Part shown: in pieces, positions 59,293-64,000 of the stretch
Layout of the letters: the number at the start of each line of letters is the position of its first letter
Position numbering within the stretch: the first letter of the stretch is position 1
Assembly: GCA_964434235.1 (NCBI GenBank)
Contig: CAYSUN010000001.1
Span: 1 to 64,000 of the forward strand
Origin: JABMRF01 sp964434235
GTDB lineage: Bacteria > Patescibacteriota > Patescibacteriia > UBA11705 > JABHMO01
DNA length: 64,000 nt
Reading direction: 5' to 3'
Notes under the pieces: model-generated
Databases searched by the model: none
What the model was told of the DNA's origin: nothing
The model's input: only the letters and a program-made list of their open reading frames with translations
Position numbers and translations under genes: made by a program

Positions 59293-59706
59293 ATGAAAAT
59301 GCGTATTGAGGATGCAATTGTAGCATTTGTTGAGGCAGTTCTGCCTCGTAGTAGCGTGGGGAAGGTTCTGCATGTTTGTCTGAACTTGACCTACGAGCAT
59401 GTGCTCGGGGAAGAGTACACTGTGAAGCAACTTGTTCCTGATGAAGGTTCGGAGTGGGACGTTGAGGAAAGGTATTCTGATGAGTTGAGGTCTAGGACAA
59501 TTGGTGATAAACAAGAGTGGTTAGTTGATATGCCAGTCAGTGCGGGTTTCGGGTTGGCTGGTTCTGGCATCAAGGTTTTGGATGGAAATATTCCGTACCT
59601 TGATCGTCATGATGAGATGGCTTGGCAGTACGAACTTCAGTTCGTGCCCTTGTCAGTTACAGCACAATTTCGACAGCTCAAGCGGTCGAAGATCAAGTCA
59701 GCCTAG
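59293..59706 (+). CDS. Unknown protein of the SD-led island, 137 aa
   Basis: No family recognised. Soluble, mixed alpha/beta, no signal peptide, ending RSKIKSA. Base composition is clearly richer in G+C than the flanking genes. AAGGAG precedes the ATG at good spacing. The stop codon lies inside the palindrome GTCAGCCTAGGCTGAC (59697-59712), which is followed by the SD of the next gene; the same junction repeats after that gene. Confidence 0.65.
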   Translation: MKMRIEDAIVAFVEAVLPRSSVGKVLHVCLNLTYEHVLGEEYTVKQLVPDEGSEWDVEERYSDELRSRTIGDKQEWLVDMPVSAGFGLAGSGIKVLDGNIPYLDRHDEMAWQYELQFVPLSVTAQFRQLKRSKIKSA

Positions 59707-59720
59707 GCTGACGAAGGAGG
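59694..59720 (+). repeat. Gene-junction repeat, copy 1
   Basis: A 27-base junction (stop codon, palindrome GTCAGCCTAGGCTGAC, then GAAGGAGG). The copy at 60135-60160 is the same but for one missing G. It joins the end of one gene to the ribosome binding site of the next. Confidence 0.85.
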
Positions 59721-59724
59721 CAAG

Positions 59725-60147
59725 ATGTTTGCTTTTTTGACGTTCCTCATTACATTGGTTCTGCACCATTTCGTTATAAGGTATTGGGGTTGGGCAGAGA
59801 TGGGGGATGTCTGGGTGTATGTGGCTTCTCTCGTTTCCTTCTTGGCCATGGTTGGACTGGCTATTGGGGTTGAGCTGATGAAGAGGGATTTAGCTGTGGT
59901 CGGAGCCTTTGGTAAGAAGATCCTTTCCGGATTCTTTGAGCTTGTCACAGCTGGAGTATTTCTCGCAATTCTGTTTGTACCCTTTTCCGTATGTCTTTTC
60001 CTGGCTGTAAAAGAAACAGGAACTATGACGGTCGGGATGTTTCTACTGGACTATTTGGGGTCAGGAGTTGTCTTCGTTGGTTCTGTTTTTGCAGGGAGGT
60101 TTTTTAGAGCCTTTTTCAAGAAGTTATACAACAGCAAGTCAGCCTAG
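59725..60147 (+). CDS. Unknown membrane protein of the SD-led island, 140 aa
   Basis: Four hydrophobic helices (~2-18, ~25-50, ~72-95, ~103-125) with a basic C-terminus (FKKLYNSKSA). A strong GAAGGAGG SD is four bases before the ATG. It ends with the same SA-stop junction as the gene before it. Function unknown; it probably acts with the 137-aa protein, as both are in one transcript. Confidence 0.65.
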   Translation: MFAFLTFLITLVLHHFVIRYWGWAEMGDVWVYVASLVSFLAMVGLAIGVELMKRDLAVVGAFGKKILSGFFELVTAGVFLAILFVPFSVCLFLAVKETGTMTVGMFLLDYLGSGVVFVGSVFAGRFFRAFFKKLYNSKSA

Positions 60148-60160
60148 CTGACGAAGGAGG
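60135..60160 (+). repeat. Gene-junction repeat, copy 2
   Basis: Near-exact copy of the junction at 59694. After its GAAGGAGG it is followed only by ATGATGAAGATTTAA (60166-60180), a four-codon frame, so the third gene of the series seems to be missing. Confidence 0.82.
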
Positions 60161-60195
60161 ACGGATGATGAAGATTTAAGCTTACATGAAAAATC

Positions 60196-60234
60196 ACCCC
60201 GTCACCACCATGTGGTCGACGGGGTTTTGTTTTT
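60196..60234 (+). terminator. Terminator closing the SD-led island operon
   Basis: ACCCCGTC and GACGGGGT pair over 8 bp, with an inner CCAC/GTGG stem, followed by TTTGTTTTT. Confidence 0.92.
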
Positions 60235-60246
60235 AAATAAAAGAAG

Positions 60247-60306
60247 ATGAATCCTAGACCAGAAATTCAAAAGATTATCAGCGAAGTTCAAGCAAATCAT
60301 ACTTAG
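60247..60306 (+). CDS. Possible 19-aa mini-ORF between two terminators
   Basis: ATG to TAG encodes MNPRPEIQKIISEVQANHT, preceded by AAAGAAG. It lies alone between the terminators at 60196 and 60318. It may be a vestige, a leader peptide or a chance frame in a small RNA; there is no promoter I can name. Confidence 0.25.
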   Translation: MNPRPEIQKIISEVQANHT

Positions 60307-60317
60307 TGAACATAAAG

Positions 60318-60350
60318 TCCACCACTGCCAAGTAGTTGGTGGATTTTTTT
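60318..60350 (+). terminator. Terminator before murI
   Basis: TCCACCA (60318-60324) and TGGTGGA (60337-60343) pair perfectly around a 12-base loop, followed by seven T residues. Confidence 0.85.
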
Positions 60351-60406
60351 GTGTATTTTGAGTATAATATTGAAGAATTATATGTTTTGTAAATTAATAT
60401 TTTATT

Positions 60407-61288
60407 ATGATTGGTATTTTTGACAGTGGGCTTGGCGGTCTGACAGTTCTAAAAGAAATTCGAAAGGTTTTGCCTGCGTATGATTACATGTATCTTGGTG
60501 ATACTTTACATTTACCTTATGGCAATAGAAGTGATGAGGCTATTTTTGAATTAAGTCGCCGAGCTTGTGATTATTTGTTTTCGCAAGGTTGTAAATTAAT
60601 TATAATTGCTTGTAATACTGCCAGTGCCAAGGCTTTACGAAAACTTCAGCAAGAGTATTTGCCGGCCGTTAATTTGCAGATTTCTCCACTACTCCTTCGA
60701 CAAGCTCAGGATTCGGTCGAAATGACAAATAAGAATATACTTGGTGTAGTACGGCCAGTGGCGGAAAAAATTGCGAAACTCGGATATGAAAAAATCGGTA
60801 TGATTGGAACAAAGGGAACTGTTAATTCAAATATTTATGTGCTAGAATTAAAAGAGCAAATGATTAAAGAACAAAGGAGTAGCGAGGCTGAATTTAAGAT
60901 TAGTGTAGAACAACAAGCCACTCCACTTTTGGTACCATTGATTGAAGAGGGTTGGCTTAATGAACCAGAAACAGAATCTATTTTATCAAAATATTTAAAA
61001 CCCTTGCAGGAAAAAGGTGTGCAATGTTTAATTTTGGGTTGTACACATTATCCACTTTTAATTAAAAAAATAAAAAAAATTCTTGGGCCGAGTTGTTATG
61101 TACCCAATCCAAGTGAAATAGTAGCGGAATCTTTGAAAGATTATTTGATTAAACATTCTGAACTTGAAAAAAAATTACCAAAAAATGGGCGTGTTAGTTA
61201 TTTTGTAACTGATTTGAATGATAATTTTCGTCAAGTGGCTGAGGCTTTATTCGGTGAGAAAATTAAGATAACCAAAGTAAAATATTAA
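60407..61288 (+). CDS. murI: Glutamate racemase
   Basis: 293 aa enzyme that makes D-glutamate for peptidoglycan. IGIFDSGLGGLTVL (2-15), the first catalytic Cys in IIIACNTASA (~65-74) and the second in LILGCTHYPLL (~208-218) are all present. Between LPAVN and NILGVVRP, where the family usually has only a few residues, is an extra ~18-residue stretch (about 94-110). Its DNA (60692-60727) is a palindromic repeat type, so the protein carries a tolerated in-frame insertion. No SD; a terminator lies ~55 bases upstream. Confidence 0.92.
   Translation: MIGIFDSGLGGLTVLKEIRKVLPAYDYMYLGDTLHLPYGNRSDEAIFELSRRACDYLFSQGCKLIIIACNTASAKALRKLQQEYLPAVNLQISPLLLRQAQDSVEMTNKNILGVVRPVAEKIAKLGYEKIGMIGTKGTVNSNIYVLELKEQMIKEQRSSEAEFKISVEQQATPLLVPLIEEGWLNEPETESILSKYLKPLQEKGVQCLILGCTHYPLLIKKIKKILGPSCYVPNPSEIVAESLKDYLIKHSELEKKLPKNGRVSYFVTDLNDNFRQVAEALFGEKIKITKVKY
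60692..60727. repeat. Palindromic repeat inserted inside murI
   Basis: CTCCTTCGACAAGCTCAGGA followed by TTCGGTCGAAATGACA. TTCGAC (60696-60701) and GTCGAA (60716-60721) are inverted repeats. The CTTCGACAAGCTCAGG core resembles a short palindromic repeat that I know from other bacterial genomes. 36 bp is a multiple of three and keeps the frame open. Confidence 0.7.
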
Positions 61289-61420
61289 GAATAATTTTGC
61301 TTTAAACTTTTATATAATTAAAATTCTAAACATTTAAATAAAAATCATAAAAATAAAACTATAAAACTTCCAGCACTTTATAATTTGAATCGATAAAATG
61401 TCGGAATAAAAATTAGATCT

Positions 61421-62584
61421 ATGCTTACATTAATTATTTTTTTAGCGATTTTAGGTGTAATGGTATTTTTTCATGAACTTGGTCATTTTTGGGTTGCCCG
61501 AAAATTTGGTGTAAAAACTGATGAGTTTGGTTTTGGTTTTCCACCAAGAATTTGTGGTTGGAGAAAAATTAAAGGTAAAAGAAAGTTTTTTTGGGGGAAT
61601 GAAGATGCTGAAAAAATAGAATCAGAAGACACAATATATTCTTTGAATTGGATTCCAATAGGCGGATTTGTAAAAATAAAAGGTGAAGATGGTGAAGCTA
61701 AAAAAGAGCCTGATAGTTTTGGTAGTAAAAAAGTTTGGCAAAGAATCGCAATTTTGAGTGCTGGAGTTACTATGAATCTTCTTTTGGCTTTAGTTTGTTT
61801 GATTATTGCTTTTATGATTGGCGCACCTCAGGTTGTTGATCAAGATTTAGCTTCTGCTAAAGTTGAGAATCCTAAAATTCAAATAATGAGTGTTTTGCAA
61901 GGTTCACCTGCGGAAAATGTGGGAATTCAAATGGGTGATGTTGTTTTATCTATTAATGATCAAACTTTTACAGAAGTTGTGCCTTTGCAAAATTTTATTA
62001 ATGAAAATGAAGAGCAGGAACTGTTTTTTAAAGTTCAAAGACTTGATGAAGAAAAAGAGTTTACAGTTCAAGCTGAAATGCTTGCACAAATGCAGGAAGT
62101 GGGCGTGGGCATTGGTTTAGCGAAAACTGGGATAGTTTCTTATCCTTGGTATAAATCAATTTGGCTTGGTTTCATGGCAACTGTATCTATGTTTGTGCAA
62201 ATAATAGTTGCTTTTTATACTTTGATAAAAAATTCAATTATTGGACAACCTTTGGGAGTTGATTTGGCTGGACCGATTGGCATTGCTGTTATGACTGGCC
62301 AAGTGGCGCGTATGGGGTTTGTTTATATTTTACAGTTTGCAGCTTTGTTATCATTGAATTTAGCTATAATTAACTTTTTACCGTTCCCAGCCCTTGATGG
62401 CGGACGAGTATTATTTTTAATCATTGAGAAAATTAGAGGCAAGGCAGTTAATCAGAAAGTTGAACAAATAGTTCACGCTTCAGGCTTTGCTTTGTTAATG
62501 TTTTTAGTGATAATAGTAACGGGTAAAGATTTATTTAGATTTAAGGATTTCTTCATTAATTTATGGCAGACCATATTTTCATAA
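61421..62584 (+). CDS. rseP: RseP/site-2-type intramembrane zinc metalloprotease
   Basis: 387 aa M50 protease. The zinc site HELGH (residues ~18-22) lies in the first membrane helix, the matching LDGGR (~327-331; PALDGGRVLF) in the last part, and a PDZ domain (~150-210: GSPAENVGIQMGDVVLSIND) between. Four membrane helices. It cuts membrane proteins such as anti-sigma factors; the DUF5667 protein at 7301 is one possible substrate (inference). The end overlaps no gene if the next one starts at 62599. Confidence 0.94.
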   Translation: MLTLIIFLAILGVMVFFHELGHFWVARKFGVKTDEFGFGFPPRICGWRKIKGKRKFFWGNEDAEKIESEDTIYSLNWIPIGGFVKIKGEDGEAKKEPDSFGSKKVWQRIAILSAGVTMNLLLALVCLIIAFMIGAPQVVDQDLASAKVENPKIQIMSVLQGSPAENVGIQMGDVVLSINDQTFTEVVPLQNFINENEEQELFFKVQRLDEEKEFTVQAEMLAQMQEVGVGIGLAKTGIVSYPWYKSIWLGFMATVSMFVQIIVAFYTLIKNSIIGQPLGVDLAGPIGIAVMTGQVARMGFVYILQFAALLSLNLAIINFLPFPALDGGRVLFLIIEKIRGKAVNQKVEQIVHASGFALLMFLVIIVTGKDLFRFKDFFINLWQTIFS

Positions 62585-62598
62585 ATCAAGCAGAGATA

Positions 62599-63621
62599 AT
62601 GCCAACGAATAGAGATTCTTCGCTAGACGACGAGAACTCTAGATTTATCGAATCTGAAAATTTAGAGCAAATTGCTAGTCTTGCTTTAGAAAAAAGGATT
62701 AAGTTAGATAATTTTTTTGATTTATCAAAATATCCAATTATTGAGAACGATTTTTTGCACAAGAAAAAAGATTTATATCAAATTGAGGATACTGATATTG
62801 TTATTCAAAGAGCTGAATTGAAAGCTCAGTTAGTCGAGATAAAAAGACGCTTACTTGAAGATTCAGATTTGAACTTGTCTGAAAAACAAAAATTAGAAGC
62901 AGAAAAAGAAAGCTTTCAAAAAAAAGTTTCTAATTTACAAGTTCAATCGACTGGTACAATGCAAGGTTATGCAGAATTAGCCACAAGAAAAAAAAATCGA
63001 TTAAGAACGAATTGGGTTAATTATGTGTTGGGAGAGGTTCAGATTATTGCAGATATTTTCTCTAAAGAAAACATAGCTGGACAATATCACTTTGAGGATT
63101 TGCAGGCTGTTGTTTTAGCTTTTAAAGCTAAGATGGATGAATATTTAGTTCGTGAAGCCCAACTTAAAAGCGCTTTGACTGGTTTGCAAGAAATCGACCA
63201 AACAAAAGCAAAACAAGACTTGGCTTTGTTGGAATCCGAACTTAAAAATGTTTATTCAGCTAAAAAAGATTTTATTTTGCAGGGTATGAATTCTTTGCAT
63301 TTTGTAGCTACTCAAATGTTGGAAGTTTTGCGAAATGATATCGAGCAAGGTGAAATAAGAAGAAAGTTTACTTCAGGAAATCTTAATTTAGATAGTGTGT
63401 TTGACATTATAAATAATCATGAACCGCAAGCAATTATCGAACAAGTAAGGGCCATGCTTTTAGCAGATTATGATAATGCGAATTGGCGGAAATTTATAAA
63501 TATATATTTAAATAGCTTAGATTTAAGTGATTCTACGGCTGTACAAAAAAAAATAAATTCTTTATTAAACATTTTAACTGTGGTAACTTATGCCGATGAA
63601 AAAAAACAAAAAGCGAATTAA
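62599..63621 (+). CDS. Unknown soluble coiled-coil protein
   Basis: 340 aa from this ATG (352 from 62563, which would overlap rseP by 22 bases). Acidic and helical, with coiled-coil stretches at ~75-115 and ~180-225 (RAELKAQLVEIKRRLLEDSD). No signal peptide or membrane helix. No domain recognised. It follows rseP by 14 bases and the next gene starts within its end, so all three are probably co-transcribed. Confidence 0.65.
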   Translation: MPTNRDSSLDDENSRFIESENLEQIASLALEKRIKLDNFFDLSKYPIIENDFLHKKKDLYQIEDTDIVIQRAELKAQLVEIKRRLLEDSDLNLSEKQKLEAEKESFQKKVSNLQVQSTGTMQGYAELATRKKNRLRTNWVNYVLGEVQIIADIFSKENIAGQYHFEDLQAVVLAFKAKMDEYLVREAQLKSALTGLQEIDQTKAKQDLALLESELKNVYSAKKDFILQGMNSLHFVATQMLEVLRNDIEQGEIRRKFTSGNLNLDSVFDIINNHEPQAIIEQVRAMLLADYDNANWRKFINIYLNSLDLSDSTAVQKKINSLLNILTVVTYADEKKQKAN

Positions 63622-64000
63622 GTTTAATCTAATTGGAATAATTTTAGTGTTCCTTTTAGCAGTTTTTGTTTTTGTTTTGCTTTTTGTTAGTTACATGTAT
63701 CAAGATTTAAAAAGTGTTCAGCAAGGAGTTTTTAATTTAACGGAGGAAGTTAAAATTACCAATGACAAAATTGATCAATTTTCAATTACAGATGAACAAA
63801 CAGCTCAAAAATCATTAAAGTTTACTGAAGCAACTAAAAAGTGGGATATTTATCAAAATAGTGAATACAAATTCCAATTTAAAAATCCGTTACCTTGGGG
63901 TAGCTTTAGCTTGTTAGCTAGTTATAATGAAGGAGATCATGAACCGTCTTCAGTCCAAGGTTTATTTGCTGGTGCTAGTAAATCTGAAGCCTTGAGCTTA
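63596..64000 (+). CDS. Membrane-anchored protein, 3' end beyond the window
   Basis: The open frame begins MKKNKKRIKFNLIG, overlaps the previous gene by 26 bases and runs to the window edge (135 codons). One membrane helix (~12-35) leads to an outer helical stretch and YQNSEYKFQFKNPLPWGSFS, a start typical of exported PsbP-like domains and similar in style to the 235-aa protein at 33144. Incomplete, so no function is given. Confidence 0.65.
   Translation, partial: MKKNKKRIKFNLIGIILVFLLAVFVFVLLFVSYMYQDLKSVQQGVFNLTEEVKITNDKIDQFSITDEQTAQKSLKFTEATKKWDIYQNSEYKFQFKNPLPWGSFSLLASYNEGDHEPSSVQGLFAGASKSEALSL

Noticed and set aside
1..64000. Alternative genetic code with TGA as Gly or Trp (known in some CPR lineages)
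   Set aside because: TGA ends several genes at sensible places (for example 22024-23586, 26000-27907, 41100) and is not found inside the conserved proteins.

Overview
The window is AT-rich bacterial DNA (I estimate a little over 30% G+C by eye), read with the standard bacterial code (TGA is a normal stop). The gene content suggests a Patescibacteria/CPR genome, possibly of the ABY1 / Falkowbacteria-Kuenenbacteria type. Pointers are an ECF sigma factor followed by a DUF5667-type membrane protein and a giant S-layer-like protein, a PrgI-VirB4-VirB6 machine without conjugation genes, lamin-tail surface proteins, and mostly short leaders without a Shine-Dalgarno site. The lineage is inference; no rRNA gene is present.

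Layout. 1-6.4 kb: a small SD-led gene, CCA-adding enzyme, membrane methyltransferase, GT4 glycosyltransferase, and an HTH regulator with a perfect 24-bp palindrome at its promoter. 6.6-18.8 kb: a cell-surface block (ECF sigma, DUF5667 protein, 1408-aa S-layer-like protein, TPR protein, second surface protein sharing a module with the S-layer protein, an inactivated RAYT-type transposase relative behind a 17-G tract, and a lamin-tail protein). 18.9-29.1 kb: a type IV secretion-like operon (VirB6/TrbL-like, two unknown soluble proteins, PrgI, a detached VirB4 N-domain, VirB4 ATPase), then after a repeat-rich gap a VirB8-like membrane protein. 29.1-36.2 kb: comFC, murG, a PH-domain membrane protein and a division/envelope cluster (ftsB-like, parvulin, unknown membrane protein, DPBB/RlpA-like, ftsE, ftsX). 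36.3-40.4 kb: two tRNA-Ser genes, each followed by an imperfect second copy of its own 3' end, small unknown genes, a CPBP protease, a pseudogene and tRNA-Arg(GCG). 40.5-44.4 kb: tandem zinc-ribbon paralogues, recG, a small zinc protein. 44.4-55.3 kb, minus strand: unknown protein, Nudix, YibE/F-like, radA, and a second secretion-related set in which a VirB2-like two-helix domain is fused to a lytic transglycosylase and to a cysteine peptidase. 55.6-64 kb: bactofilin-like protein, phosphomannomutase, a compositionally distinct island with strong promoters and SD sites (58.2-60.3 kb), murI carrying an inserted palindromic repeat, rseP and two envelope-type proteins, the last cut by the window end.

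Working together: the two secretion blocks supply an ATPase (VirB4), a VirB3-like protein (PrgI), a VirB6-like channel, a possible VirB8-like protein, and VirB2-like proteins carrying wall-cutting domains. No relaxase, VirD4 coupling protein or VirB11 is seen here, so the machine may serve secretion, DNA uptake or attachment rather than conjugation. Intergenic DNA is unusual: long mosaics of short AT-rich words with embedded 40-bp GC-rich palindromes recur at several sites.
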